Origin: Phytoseiulus persimilis
Taxonomy: Eukaryota; Arthropoda; Arachnida; Mesostigmata; Phytoseiidae
Direction: 5' to 3'
Assembly (NCBI GenBank): GCA_037576195.1
Contig: CM075103.1
Span: 36,531,250 to 36,595,249 of the forward strand
DNA length: 64,000 nucleotides
In this document: in pieces, positions 1 to 11,320 of the stretch
Numbering within the stretch: the stretch's first letter is position 1
Layout of the letters: each line of letters opens with the position of its first letter
Made by a program: the position numbers and the translations under genes
The notes under the pieces: generated by a model
What the model saw: only the letters and a program-made list of their open reading frames with translations
The model's database searches: none
Told to the model about the DNA's origin: nothing

Positions 1-2039
1 TATGCTGTCGGATCCTCCCCTCGTAGCATCGGAATCCAATAATTTATTTATGAGCTTGAGCCACCCATGCTGACACTGTAGCTGTTTCTGAGGAGCACGT
101 CGCCACCGAGCTCGCGGGACGCCGGTTCTGGCGCGCCAAGAGGAAGACAACAAGCAGGATACGTAAGCACGACGATGAATATTGAAGGAATCGCGGTCAA
201 AATTGTGAGCAACACCAAGTGGGAGTCTTATGCTGCTGCTAGTCCGTGACGCGGTCGATTACACTCGATCGATTCCTAACAGAGGATCCGTCGCACGAGG
301 CACCCGGGAGCCCGAATCCTTACTTTCCGGCAAGAATAGATGCTCCTGTATCGATCGACGCTCCCACCGTGCCGACTTTTCGCGAAGCGTTTCATGTGGA
401 GCTTCGGAGCTCCCTGATGCGACTCCCAGCGACTGTTTCTTGCGACGAAGCTCTTTCACTGAGAACGCTCCCGGGTTTTGAGGCTCCGGACACACAGGAA
501 TCGTAACAGGAATAACGAACCATCCTGGCTGGCCCCGCCTGCAGTCCAGATTCACACATTCGCGATCGATTTCATCATTATATTCGATTCAATTCTTCCC
601 TATCATTCACTTCCGCCCGGTATTCATCACAAACATTATTCCGCCAACGGTTCTCCGCTTCCCCTACATGTCTCTCAATCTCTGCTCCTACATTCCTTCT
701 CAGGAGTCGTTTCCGCCACTGTGGGTCAGACACGCTGGTCGAGGATCACTCATAAAACATCCGAGGCTTGGGATCCAGTTGTGTGACTCACCGGACATAT
801 CCGAATCCCTAATGCCCTTTCTGGAGCCCTGGTTCGACCTCCTCTACCCCCGCCATATCCCGCGTCCTCTCGGACCCCTCTCCCTCTTCCAATGTTCCTT
901 CACGCTCCCCGAAACCCCTCGTAAATCAGGCTTATTCGCTCCCTTCGCTCTCATACAACAATACTTCTTGTGGCGGCCGGCTTTTTTCTTCGTGGCGTTC
1001 TCCTCTTATTGGGGTCTATACACGAGGGTCAATTTGCCGCTCGAGCGGTCTCCGGAGGCTCACGGTGCTCAAGGAGCTCGGGGGAATTAACGCTGGCGAG
1101 CCGAAGCAAGAATTGTCCCGAAACGACATCTATCCGGTCGATTGGGTGTGATTGCGATGCCATGCATGCAAACGGCCTCTACGTGCCCGTAGTCGATTTC
1201 CAATGGGCTCGCCATTTCGTGCAATGCCGCGCGGCGCGCGCCAAGCCACCATTCCGCTGCCTCATCTCAACCGTGGTTCATCGCAAGGTGGCTGCCGCGA
1301 CGGCGGCGGCGGCGGCGGCGGAAGAAGGAGCAGCTGCAAGGATCGCAGGTCGGCTCCTGCTGCTGCGGGTGCACTCCTAGGAGCGAAAGGGTCGCTTCAG
1401 GGATCGGCGATCTGAACCCTGGGCTGAGAGTCGACGCCATTTTGACTCTGTTTGACGGATACTAAGCAAGTGTGAGCGCGCCGTCCGGTTCTGGGTGGTC
1501 GTCCGTGAGTATCCGGAAAGCTGCCAATCGTTAACGGTGGATTGTTTAGAGAACGTTAGCGGTTAGCGGTTGGCGCTACGAGTCGCTCTCGAATCGCGGT
1601 CTGTTGCCAGCCGAGAGCCGTGGAGGAGATGGCCATAGAGACAGATCGCACTCCGTCCCTTCCTCTCGACTCTCGCCGCCTTTCTCCGCCGACTACAATG
1701 CTGCAGCCTCAGGGTTCCAGCACCCACTGAAGAGCGGGTCAGCCAATATGGCCACACTGTGACTTGTCGTTGTCGTTCTGTGCCCGTTCGGCTCTTTTGT
1801 GACTAGTGGCGACCGTGGATACGCAGACAGATCATCAACAGAGCTGTGTGGTAACTCCCCGAACCTTCGGTGTTTCAGGAACGTCGTGGGAACAACCAGC
1901 CAGTGGTCCAGTGGAAGAGACTCCGAGGCTTGCTGCGCAGTGCGGCGCAGCCACCGGTGACGTCTACCTGGCCTCCTGAGGGCCTTCATGGATTCCGAGT
2001 GAACTGAACTCAGGGGAACGTCGTCTGAGAGCTGCGAAA
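1..2039. other. Upstream/leader region of the TMEM132 gene, no recognised gene
   Basis: No open frame here resembles a known protein. The region probably holds the promoter and 5' leader of the TMEM132 gene that starts at 2040. A (CGG)n run of about seven units lies at 1301-1321 in a GC-rich stretch, compatible with a leader or promoter-proximal segment. The context of the ATG at 2040 is good, with A at -3. No TATA box or transcription start can be assigned by eye. UTR introns cannot be excluded. Confidence 0.4.
1301..1321. repeat. (CGG)n microsatellite
   Basis: About seven uninterrupted CGG units lie upstream of the TMEM132 coding region, inside a locally GC-rich stretch. Such a tract is a candidate for length variation. 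Confidence 0.8.
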
Positions 2040-5000
2040 ATGAACTCCGCATGTGTTTCGCTATTCGTCGTCGTCGGCCTCGCGGCGGGCTTCGCAGCCG
2101 CCCAGAAGGTGCAGGTGGACCAGGGCGAGATCCTGTTGTCGACGGTGCCCAACGACACCGTCGACGCGAGTCTCGTCAGGTTCGCGCTGATCTCGTCGAA
2201 TCGGGCCACCGTCAGGGCCACGTTGGGCCCCTACCAGTCTAGTCAGACGGTCTATCACAACCGCTCGGATGCTGAGCTTTCCGCGCACGTCGTCCACAGC
2301 ATCGTCTACCGACACAATCCGCAGGTCCGCGTAGTGTTCCACGCCAACCAGAGAGACTTCCGACCGCTCTGCATCACGCTATACGGCCAGCTCATCGACT
2401 CGAAGAAGGCGCCGCTTCTCGCCAAATGTCAGCCCGTCAAAGAGAACTCGGCCTGTATGGCCGAACTCATCGTCCCCGCGGATTGGTGGCCGAACGCGTG
2501 GCTCGAGAACGGCGCTGGCTCGCACAAGAGCAGCAAGAAAAGCAAACCCCACATCGAGTTGTCGTACGCCACCTCGGACGACCTCAACTGTCAGATGGGA
2601 GGCCTTAACTCCGAGCTCAAGTCGGACGCCGCGAAGGAGTCCCAACCGAAACATATCGCTCGCATACCCCTCAGCCCCGTGCACGCGACCTACGAGAAGA
2701 TCACGATGAAGGACTCCCCGATCGAGGTCTTCCTCCCCGAGAACCCGCTTTACCCGAAGAACGTCATCTACGCCCCCGTTTTCGTCAAGCAGAACGTGCG
2801 CCAGTTCGTGATCGGGGCGAACATTGTCGGCGGTCTTCACGTCGAGCGGCTCGAACCCGTCGCGAAGCACGTCTGGAAAGTCGCCATCGAGACGACGGGC
2901 AACCAGAAAATCCGCATCACATGCAGCCGCATCGACGACAGCCCGCCCTCGATGGGGCAGGCGGAGCACGTCTTCGACATCCTGTTCCGCGTCGACACCG
3001 ACCCCGACAGCCTGATGGCCGCCGAGCAGGCGATCGAATGGGTGATCGACGAGAAGATACAGGCCGTTTCCCAGCTCAACATACAGAAGGACAAGGTGCA
3101 GAACATCCTGGTCATAACGCGGAGCCGCGACCTCATCAACACCGCCATCATCACCGGCAGTCAGGTGTCGCAGCTCGTGAAGCTGATCATGATCTCGGAG
3201 GCGGGTCAGATGAGCGACGTAACCCACAAAGCATCCTGTCATTCTAGCGACGAGTCCGTGCTCAAAGTGTCCCCGTCGTGCACGTCGATCTACCTCGACG
3301 GCTCGGAGAGCCGCTCGTCGGCCAACGTCTCCATCCACGTCAAGTACTCCGGCCACATGAGCGAGAGCTACTTCACCGTGTGGACGCCCGAGACTCCGTT
3401 CACGATCAGCGTCTCGGACGAAAAGCTCAGCCACGTGAAGCAATGGCACGCTCCCTCCAGCACACCCCACAACTGGCATCGCAACGCCATCCCCAAGGAC
3501 GAATGCAAACTGCGTTTCCAGCAGAGCATCGTCAAAGTCTACACCCGCTTCGTCTCGATCAACCACAACTCCGGCAGGGAGAACTATTTACTCGGGAAGC
3601 GCCGACTGGTCGCCGACATCACCGACATGGCGCACATCCGCAGCTCGAACTCGCACGTGGCGTCGTTCGTGGCGCCGAACGTCCTCACCGGCGTTCACCC
3701 TGGCAAAGCCGACATCCAGGTCGTGGCGCCCACGACCGGGAAGATTCTCGCCACCAAATCGCTGAGGGTCACCGCCGAGAAAGAGGTGATCACCTCCCTG
3801 AACGCCCGGGTCGTGTCGGGCCTGAACCTCGCCGTCGCCTCAGACGTCGAGACGAACAGCAACAAGGAGAGCAGCCATTCCGAACGAGCCATCTACGTCG
3901 CGAAGGTTTCCACCGACGAAAAAATGACTTCCCGCTACCAGGAAGCCGTGCTTGACGTGACCCTGCGCTTCTCCGACGGCACCGAGATGCCGCTGGAGAA
4001 CTTCAGTCCGACCGAGTACAACATCACCGTCGACACGCTCGATCCGAACGTGGTCGTTGTCGCTCCGAACCAGAATGGCAACACCGGCGCCCATCCGAGG
4101 ATCATCTGCGTGGGTCAGGGATCGGGAGACCTCCTCTCGATAACGCTCGAAACGAGCGACCTCTGCGTCAAGCGCGGAGGAGCCATCCAGGACGCCGCCG
4201 TCTACGTTTCCTGCATGCCCAGCAACCCCGACAACTATCTGTACCAGGACGCTCAGGTCCCGCGCAAGTACAGCGCTGCGGTCACATTCGAACTCCAGCC
4301 CCAAAGCCACAAGAACCCGCACTACCCGCTCGTGAACCATCACCTCAACCACCTGAACGGAGGCCCACTCCAAGTGGGTCTCTACACCCTCTTCGGCGTC
4401 TTCTGCATGGCGCTCCTCGCGTTCGTGGCTTCGTGCAGTGTTTTCGCCGTGCACATCAAGAACACGCGCCAGCAAAACACCAAGGATAACTCCCAGGACT
4501 GGGTCTGGCTCTCCAAAGAAACTCTCGAACAGGCTGTGCGACCTAAAAACGTCTCCAAGTTCCCCAACATCGTCGTCAACCCCATGAGCGATCTGGAAAG
4601 CTGCCGCAACCTCGGCAACTTCGTTTGCAGCGATGGCTTCGGCGCCAACATTTGCCAGAACGGAGATCTCGCCCGCAGCGCCGGCAGCCAGCAGCGACAA
4701 GAAGGCCGAATCCTGCTCCCGGGCAGGGCTCGTCCTCTCCCGAGCGAGCCGATCGACGTCCGCAACAACAACGTCCCCGCCGACAACAACAACGATCAAG
4801 CGAACATCGATATGAATCAACAGATCACGGCTCGGAACCCCGCCGCAGTCGATGCTCTCTCGTTCAACCAAATCTTCGGTAGCGGCGCGGAAGGCACGGA
4901 CAAGGTATCCCCGTCCACCGACAGTGGAGTGGCGCAGTCGCCAGGTTTCGAGTCCGTGAACGAAGTTACTGTGCGCTCGAATATGCTCGCCGAGGTCGAG

Positions 5001-5300
5001 GACCTCGGCTCGTCCCGGTTTTCGGCCGGCTCGCCAACTGCGGCAAGCTGCGCCAGTGGCAACGTGGTGATGGTGTCGGCCGCCGGTAGCAGCCCAAGCA
5101 GCAGCAGTGCGTCTCGAAGCATTATCGTGAACCCTATCGACGAGTTGGGTGAAGACGAATTGGAACCTCCGCCCGTGCCTCCGCACCGTCAGCCAGGAGG
5201 CAACGACACACTTAACTGGCGACGCCTCGAGCGGCAATACAACAACAACAGGGAGAAACTCGCCGAGTACCTCGACTCTCTACAGGAGTCGATTGCCTAG
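2040..5300 (+). CDS. TMEM132: TMEM132-family single-pass type I membrane protein, intronless
   Basis: This uninterrupted frame encodes 1086 residues. Residues 1-21 form a signal peptide (a hydrophobic stretch ending in AAA). A large extracellular region follows, of the TMEM132 N-terminal and Ig-like/cohesin type. One transmembrane helix lies at about 780-806, and the cytosolic tail is about 280 residues. Just inside the membrane the family motif DWVWL occurs at 820-824. Near the C-terminus a proline-rich PPPVPPHR segment (1043-1050) could bind SH3 or WW domains. The family is thought to link the cell surface to the actin cytoskeleton in adhesion and neural tissue; the Drosophila member is detonator. 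The ATG at 2040 has A at -3 and directly precedes the signal peptide, so the start is well supported, and the stop is TAG at 5298-5300. The tail is rich in Ser, Asn and Pro and looks disordered. Lack of introns is unusual, since vertebrate members have several. The family call is firm; the cellular role is inferred from relatives. Confidence 0.93.
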   Translation: MNSACVSLFVVVGLAAGFAAAQKVQVDQGEILLSTVPNDTVDASLVRFALISSNRATVRATLGPYQSSQTVYHNRSDAELSAHVVHSIVYRHNPQVRVVFHANQRDFRPLCITLYGQLIDSKKAPLLAKCQPVKENSACMAELIVPADWWPNAWLENGAGSHKSSKKSKPHIELSYATSDDLNCQMGGLNSELKSDAAKESQPKHIARIPLSPVHATYEKITMKDSPIEVFLPENPLYPKNVIYAPVFVKQNVRQFVIGANIVGGLHVERLEPVAKHVWKVAIETTGNQKIRITCSRIDDSPPSMGQAEHVFDILFRVDTDPDSLMAAEQAIEWVIDEKIQAVSQLNIQKDKVQNILVITRSRDLINTAIITGSQVSQLVKLIMISEAGQMSDVTHKASCHSSDESVLKVSPSCTSIYLDGSESRSSANVSIHVKYSGHMSESYFTVWTPETPFTISVSDEKLSHVKQWHAPSSTPHNWHRNAIPKDECKLRFQQSIVKVYTRFVSINHNSGRENYLLGKRRLVADITDMAHIRSSNSHVASFVAPNVLTGVHPGKADIQVVAPTTGKILATKSLRVTAEKEVITSLNARVVSGLNLAVASDVETNSNKESSHSERAIYVAKVSTDEKMTSRYQEAVLDVTLRFSDGTEMPLENFSPTEYNITVDTLDPNVVVVAPNQNGNTGAHPRIICVGQGSGDLLSITLETSDLCVKRGGAIQDAAVYVSCMPSNPDNYLYQDAQVPRKYSAAVTFELQPQSHKNPHYPLVNHHLNHLNGGPLQVGLYTLFGVFCMALLAFVASCSVFAVHIKNTRQQNTKDNSQDWVWLSKETLEQAVRPKNVSKFPNIVVNPMSDLESCRNLGNFVCSDGFGANICQNGDLARSAGSQQRQEGRILLPGRARPLPSEPIDVRNNNVPADNNNDQANIDMNQQITARNPAAVDALSFNQIFGSGAEGTDKVSPSTDSGVAQSPGFESVNEVTVRSNMLAEVEDLGSSRFSAGSPTAASCASGNVVMVSAAGSSPSSSSASRSIIVNPIDELGEDELEPPPVPPHRQPGGNDTLNWRRLERQYNNNREKLAEYLDSLQESIA

Positions 5301-5391
5301 ATCTGAGGGTGTGCGTAAATGTGTCGAAGCCTCCGTCTGATGAGTTCATTGTCGCCGAGGGCTGTCGTCGCTGTTGGCCGTCATTAGCTCC

Positions 5392-5411
5392 CTCTCTCTC
5401 TCTCTCTCTCC
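5392..5411. repeat. (CT)10 microsatellite
   Basis: Ten CT units begin about 90 bases after the TMEM132 stop codon, probably inside the 3' UTR. Confidence 0.85.
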
Positions 5412-5906
5412 CATTCCTCTTTCCCTCGTCGCGGGTTTCGACCTCGTCCCAAGACGAGTTCTCCCGGGAACCCACCCGGTTTTCGTAGTTGTTGTCACCC
5501 GTTTCGTGGTCGCCAATATTCGATCCGATGCAATGACGGAGGGATGTCGTATCTTCGCAATGTTCAACGAAACCCAACATGTTCGGACATGTTGGGGCAA
5601 AAACCTGCCCTGTACGGCGCGAACCAGCGACGACGGTCATAACGGACAACGCGAGAACGAAGAGACCTATGAATTCAGAATGGGAAGTGGTCGGTTTTTT
5701 TCGAGACACCACTGCAATGTCAACGAAAGCGTCGAGATGGATGCCATCGACATCCGTAAAGCACATGCAGCCATTCCCGGGATTATGTCACGTTCTCAGT
5801 TTGGCGTTTGTTGCGCGTGTAAATCTTGTATTTCTTCTGTTAGCCGTCGAGATCGGTTCTCGCGCAGATTTCAGTTCAGTGGAGTCTCTGTTGATATCAT
5901 TATGTA

Positions 5907-5931
5907 CCCCCCTCCCCCCCCCCCCCCCCCC
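5907..5931. repeat. Poly(C) tract
   Basis: A C-rich run interrupted once by T; the longest pure part is 18 C (5914-5931). It is one of seven G/C homopolymers of ten or more bases in the window. Confidence 0.85.
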
Positions 5932-7744
5932 AGAGACGATTGAGAGCGCTAAGTTTGGCATTGGCGTGCTTCATTGAGGCGCTCGACGATGTCACAACTT
6001 GTCTCAGCTCGGAGTTCAGCTCTTGGCGCTTGATCGTCGGTCCCGCGTTGTATCTATCGATTATTGTTTGATTCAGTACCTTTGTAAATGAAGATTGTCT
6101 CCATCCTCATGACGGGAAACAAGGACTCACTGCTGCTCATCATCGGAAAATGATTCCGATGGATTTCCGAGTCTGACGATGATGACGATCGCCGATCATC
6201 AACAAATGATTCCGTTGGATGGGTTGACCGCAACCCTTTCAGTGACCATTGTACCTTATGTGTCTGTGAGTTCTCGACGTGCGGATTGAGTTTCGTGCAG
6301 TTGGTGAATTTTACCTTCGACGGTTTCCGCGTTGAAGCCTCGATCAAGTGATCCTTCGTTACGATCGATCGATGTCATGTGTTGCGAGACATCGGCGTTC
6401 CAATTCAATGGCAATGTCGCTCCTATTTTGACAGAGACAGGACGTAGAAAAAGTAAAAGTCAACAAGAAAAGGCTGCTGTACCTCACACGGGTTACCCAA
6501 ATCACAATGTTAAGCAGTACCACCCGCCTACGATTATTATTACAACACAATGATACATAATCACAATTGTCTCACGATGAATAGTCAGTCGTCACACACC
6601 TTTGTAGATTCGATGTCGAGGCGGCGAGCTCCGGAACACCCCTGCCGACCATGCCCTTACGATCGCCGCTGCTTCTTTATATTCTGAACCCTCACTGACC
6701 CTCGGATCAGGAGTCGTTGGCGAGTTCTCTGTGATCGGCCACTGAACCGTTCATTGGGAACGTCCGCATCGCAGCCAATGAGGCCAGGGCCGTGGGGCGC
6801 GAGGTTGGCTGGACCCAACCCCACGACTGATTTTAGCTCGGCAGGAGCCGGAAATGAGCTCGGCGCGCCGATTCGCACGCCGCAGTTGATCGTTTTTGCG
6901 AATATATCCGTGCGTACCCAGTGCAAACTATTCCCATGTTCCTATAAGTCACATAGTTTATATCCTCTCACCCAAGAGGGCGCTGTAAATATCGCTCTGG
7001 GCGGCAGGGACGGAAGCCTAGCGAGCGTCACGTCGGAGAACCATGGGCAAGTCCACTCCGTCACACTTTTAGTGCCATAGCGTCGCCCTTGAACCCCCTC
7101 CCATCTTCCCCTGATTCCGTTTTGGATTGAAATCCCGGAGAGATCCACTTTTCCCCTATCTCTCTCTCACTCTCTTGAGCTGCGCCTCAAGAGGTTGTGG
7201 CCCTGCTGGGGCTTCGCCTCCCCATTCCCCGCTCTCCCCAAACCTGGGCCGAGCGCCCTCGATGACACGAGCCGTATTTCTCTTGAGAGAACGAAGTATT
7301 TCGTCCCCATGTCGCTTATAGCGTCCCAAGGTTAACGACAACATCCGCTGCAATAATTCTAATAATCATCATCGGAAAACTAACGAGACAACGATACGCG
7401 AAACTATGCCGCCGTGTTCGCCTATAGAAGAAACCCTCTCCACTAGAGGAACAAAGTGAACAATGAGAGGACTCGCGAAAGTGCGCATCTTGACTCCTGA
7501 TGCAAACATCCATTCTACGCAACTCTTGGATACTCGACGACATCGTAAGAGTTCGGATTGTCCAAACTTCCGTGAGAATGCAAAACCTGAAAATATGAGA
7601 ATTGACGAACATCATGACGAATAAACGAAAGACATGGAAAAAGCCAACCATTTGGAAACCTTCCTGGGCGGGTAGTGTTTACCTCAGCGTATACCGTCCA
7701 TAGATACTCGGGAATATCTAAACCCCACTTCGAATCTGACCCGG

Positions 7745-8360
7745 CCAGAAGATTCCCGACCTCATCAACAAGCTGTCAGCGAACGCGGCCGGAATCCGCG
7801 TGAACCTCAACGAGCAATTGACCGCCTTGGACAAAATGGTCTCGCAGGATCGATTCTACGCGCTTGACCTTCATTGCTGGACTTTCCTGATCGGGAGGCA
7901 ACGTTCAGTTCATCCGGTTTCTGCCCCGGACCAGAGATCGAGCCAACGAAGTTGACAAACCTCGCTCACCTATTTATCGGGATGTCCATCACGGATGAGT
8001 TCAACTTCGGGGAGTCAATGGAAGATTCGCAGCTACAGAAGCGAAGCAAATAACCCTCGAAGAATAGTTGATCCAGTTGCTCATATAATATTCTGGTTGC
8101 CCACATTTGGGTCTGCTCGCGCAAGTTGTCTCCATTTCTCTGAAGATCTCCATTTCAGATGATCATATTTTATGTTTGAGGTCATGCGAAAATACAATCA
8201 GTGCACATCAAATGCATTCATCTTCTCAGACCCCGAAAAAGAAGGGGGGGGGGGGGCATACAATCCGCCCCGAGCATCATGAAGGCTCGCTACGCCACTG
8301 GGCCTACCGCACTTCGATGCGCCACTTCGCCGGCGAGAGAGTTGATTCTGGACGCCTCTG
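7745..8360 (+). repeat. Dispersed repeat, copy 1, with broken coding remnants
   Basis: This segment is related to the reverse complement of 15280-15570. Shared stretches include the run around GAGATCGAGCCAACGAAG at about 7933, the SITDEF-encoding stretch near 7990, and the segment with a G13 run at 8244-8256 followed by a CATCATG...GCTCGC motif. Conceptual translation gives broken peptides such as LNEQLTALDKMV and TNLA..SITDEF with frameshifts, as in a decayed retroelement gag-like or ORF1 region. The two copies are clearly diverged. The family and its true ends are not determined. Confidence 0.6.
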
Positions 8361-10247
8361 AACTCGCGGCCATTTTCTCCGGCCACGGAGCATCCAAACG
8401 ACCTTAATATCAACAACAGTCATAGTAGAGGAACATTTAACTTCTGTGTGATGATTGTGTTGGGGGAAGAACATCCCAGCCTATGCACACCTCGTACCGA
8501 TTCGCCGCTCATTCTTCGAATCTCCGTTTTCCGCCCTCGATCCCCAGAACATCCCCAAGCCCGAAGTTTTCCGGGGGAAACAAGCATCTTTGAATCGGCC
8601 CGACAATTTTTATTTGGGAAGTTCGGCAGTCTCTCTAGTCTCACGATTCCAGGCAAATCATTCGCCTTCCCAAATACTTCCCCTCCACGGAGAAATGCCC
8701 TGGTAGAATTCCTGTGCTGTGGTTGAACTCGTTGTTTATTATCTGCAGCATCTGGATTATGACGATTCTCGCCGGAATTCCCTGAAGCACTGATCCTGTG
8801 CGCTGAACGAACCTCATCTCTCCGGAGCGTCTGAGTTTCCGCTTGTCGACGAATACTCACGACAATCGCTCGGCACCTCTCCGATGAATTCCCTTGATAT
8901 TGAGAGACGGAAGGCCCTCCCAACTCTTGAGCGAACGAACGCAGCCTGGAACATCAACAATATCTTTATTGATTCCTCATCGCGATTCCTCTCTCGGTTG
9001 TAGATAAGAGTGGTTCCGCTCCTGTGGATCATTGCCGCCAGCGACACTCCACGCGGCCATCTACTCGCTGCTCTACTTATAACTGCCGAACTGGTCCCCA
9101 GCTTATCTATATTCTGGAAGCCTCACCCCAGCTGATTTGAGTGCACTGCGATGACATCTCGCAATCGATAGAGCTCTCTGCTTTGGGTGCCGGGTTTCGC
9201 GTGGACGTGCATCGCATCACTCATTGCTGGTTGTTGAAGGAGTTGGATCCGCGCGGCGTCGAGGTTGAAGCTCCAGAGACTTGCTTTCGGACATCTGCCG
9301 CCGAAACCCTCTAATCTCATAATGCGATGAGCATTCAAATTTTTCCGCACCGGCCAGAATCCTCCCCATTGTCGTCACTGCATTATCAGGTCGTATTTTT
9401 GTATCACGCGATGGAATATCTCTCTGACACCCATCAACTCACTCGACGACTGGATGAAACCCCGGTTGTCTGGTATAACCTCAAATAACGATAGCTCTCG
9501 CTGCACGCTCGACGACGACAAGAATTTGACGTCGTTGGCGACGCCCGCAGCTGTCGAAGATCGTCCGATTGGCCAATTTATTCCTCCCAATTGATTTAAG
9601 CATTGCGTCAAGTTTCTCGAGCGGAAAACCTCGTTTGTTCTGATTTGAGTTTGTCAAAGCCAGATGCTTCTCCCCCGCGTACAGACGACGACTGCTCTGT
9701 GTGCGTCCCATCATTTATTCGATTTGCGGTTTTGCACTCCCTCGCTCTCATTTCCCTCCTCTCTCGTCTCTTCGACGATTCTGGAATGCGTTTCGGTGAG
9801 AAGGAAACTGAGAAGATCCTATCTGATGGACCTCCTTTGAGTGACCCTGGATTTCGCGACAAAACGGAGGAGTCGAATCCGCGCTCGGTAGGGTTGTACC
9901 TGGGTTCTGTTGACCCCATCAAAAAATTAATTAAAACAATTGAGACGAATGTAATTTCCTCTATAACGTTCAAAGACCAGGTTATCGCTATCTGGGAATC
10001 CTGTCGTTCGCACGTCGCGCGATTTCCCTCGTCTTCCAGGATCTGATCCATTGCTGTTTACGGAGTAGTTCGGATGGAGAAAATCTCCTCCGAGAAGAAG
10101 CCAACGTCGCTAGAAGGTGACAAACGGCTTCACCCGAGGAAACCTATCGGCCGCAGCGGGATTCCTCGGCGAAGTTGGCAGTGTTCCCAGAATGAGTGAT
10201 GGATTTGACGAGGGAAGTTTGGCGCGTTCATATCGCGAAAAATAACG
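8361..10247. other. Intergenic DNA upstream of the kinase gene
   Basis: No recognisable gene. Overlapping frames of about 150 codons on both strands at 9603-10051 look like no known protein. The last part presumably carries the promoter and short leader of the kinase that starts at 10248. Confidence 0.4.
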
Positions 10248-11291
10248 ATGGCGGAAAGCCCTGAAGAGAGGATCCGGCGTTACAAAGAGTCTATAGAGAA
10301 CGCTGAGAGCGTTTTCAAAACTGAGATCGAAAGGAACGGGTGTCCTCGAGTCAGTATCAGCGAGTATGACCCCCAAACTCTGATTGGCAAAGGCGCGTAC
10401 GGAGAAGTATTGAGGGCTGAGAAAGATGGTTCCACCTTCGCCGTCAAACAGCTGAGCAAGCAACTTTACCGCGACAAGAAAAAGACACATATGGTCATCC
10501 AAGAGAAGAAGTATTTGTGGGCCATGTCCAGCCCGTTCATCGTTCATCTTTTTTGCGCGGCAAAAGATAGAGACTTCTTGTACCTTGTCATGGAATATAC
10601 GCCGCACGGTGATTTGAGGAAACTCGTGAAGGGCAGAAAAGTTTCAGAAGATGTGGCGCGTATACTCATCTCCCAGATTGTCATGGCTCTCGAGTATGTC
10701 CACGCCTGCAACGTCATCTATCGTGACCTGAAAGCTGCGAATATCCTGGTCTTCCCCGAGGGTCGTCTGAAGCTGGCCGACTTTGGAATCGCTCTGCTCA
10801 GTTCCGCATCGACGAACACGTTCTCCGGAACGCCCCCGTACGTACCCCCCGAAATGATAAACAAAGCTTTGTACAACCACACGGCGGATTGGTGGGCCGT
10901 CGGAATCGTGTTGTTCATGATGCTGCTTGACCAACACCCGTTCGCCCTGCCCGGAGACACCAAAGAGCAGGTGTTCAAACATGTGTTGGGGAAGCGCATA
11001 CAGAATCTGGACGACTCGACTCTCTCCGAGGAGGTGAAGGATCTGCTGAGGAAGTTGCTCAACAAGGACTACACTGAACGGATCGGTGGCCTCGCGAACG
11101 GCATCAACGACATCAAGGAGCACCCGTGGTTCGCGCCAATCGACTTCGATCAACTGATTGTGGCCGAGCAATTCTATAAGTTGAAGCCGGAGCACACCTT
11201 CGCAGCGAAAGAGACTCCAGTTAGTGACGATGCGTTCTCACACGGGAATGACGACGAGGATCCTCTCAAAGACGATCTCGCTGAGTTCTGA
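10248..11291 (+). CDS. PKA-like AGC serine/threonine kinase, intronless, altered substrate site
   Basis: The frame encodes 347 residues, close to the length of a PKA catalytic subunit (about 350). The kinase core is intact: glycine loop GKGAYGEV (47-54), lysine K67, helix-C glutamate E86, catalytic YRDLK (D160, N165), DFG (178-180) and DWW (214-216). The activation-loop threonine is T191 in TFSGTP. The stretch LLRKLLNKDYTERIGGLANGI is clearly PKA-type, and the C-terminus ends LAEF, echoing the FxxF tail that docks on the N-lobe. By alignment with PKA, E170, E203 and E230, which bind substrate arginine, become A164, P197 and M224, while E127 becomes D122. The APE motif reads PPE (200-202). There is no N-terminal glycine for myristoylation. 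The ATG has a strong context (A at -3, G at +4), and an ATTAAA signal lies 30 bases past the stop. A catalytic kinase with non-PKA specificity is likely. The lack of introns suggests intron loss or an old retrocopy. Confidence 0.92.
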   Translation: MAESPEERIRRYKESIENAESVFKTEIERNGCPRVSISEYDPQTLIGKGAYGEVLRAEKDGSTFAVKQLSKQLYRDKKKTHMVIQEKKYLWAMSSPFIVHLFCAAKDRDFLYLVMEYTPHGDLRKLVKGRKVSEDVARILISQIVMALEYVHACNVIYRDLKAANILVFPEGRLKLADFGIALLSSASTNTFSGTPPYVPPEMINKALYNHTADWWAVGIVLFMMLLDQHPFALPGDTKEQVFKHVLGKRIQNLDDSTLSEEVKDLLRKLLNKDYTERIGGLANGINDIKEHPWFAPIDFDQLIVAEQFYKLKPEHTFAAKETPVSDDAFSHGNDDEDPLKDDLAEF

Positions 11292-11320
11292 GCCGGTTGA
11301 TTCACGCGAAATTGATCACG

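Larger units (their letters stand above)
5301..7740. other. Downstream of TMEM132: probable 3' UTR then intergenic DNA
   Basis: No convincing coding region. The first part probably belongs to the TMEM132 3' UTR. It contains a (CT)10 tract at 5392-5411 and a C-rich tract at 5907-5931. No AATAAA lies close to the stop; the first one I see on this strand is near 7620. Open frames here are short and resemble nothing known. Confidence 0.4.

Noticed and set aside
95-185. Possible terminal exon ending RIRKHDDEY-stop, preceded by an acceptor-like CTGTTTCTGAG
   Set aside because: Protein-like composition but too short, with no recognisable homology and no nearby poly(A) signal.
2379-5237. Long minus-strand open frames (395 and 465 codons) opposite TMEM132
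   Set aside because: They are shadows created by the G/C-ending codons of the sense gene; the translations are Val/Asp/Arg-rich and resemble no family.
9603-10051. Overlapping 147-codon frames on both strands
   Set aside because: Mirror open frames on both strands without motifs suggest chance.
10644-11195. 183-codon minus-strand frame opposite the kinase
   Set aside because: It is an antisense shadow of the kinase coding region.
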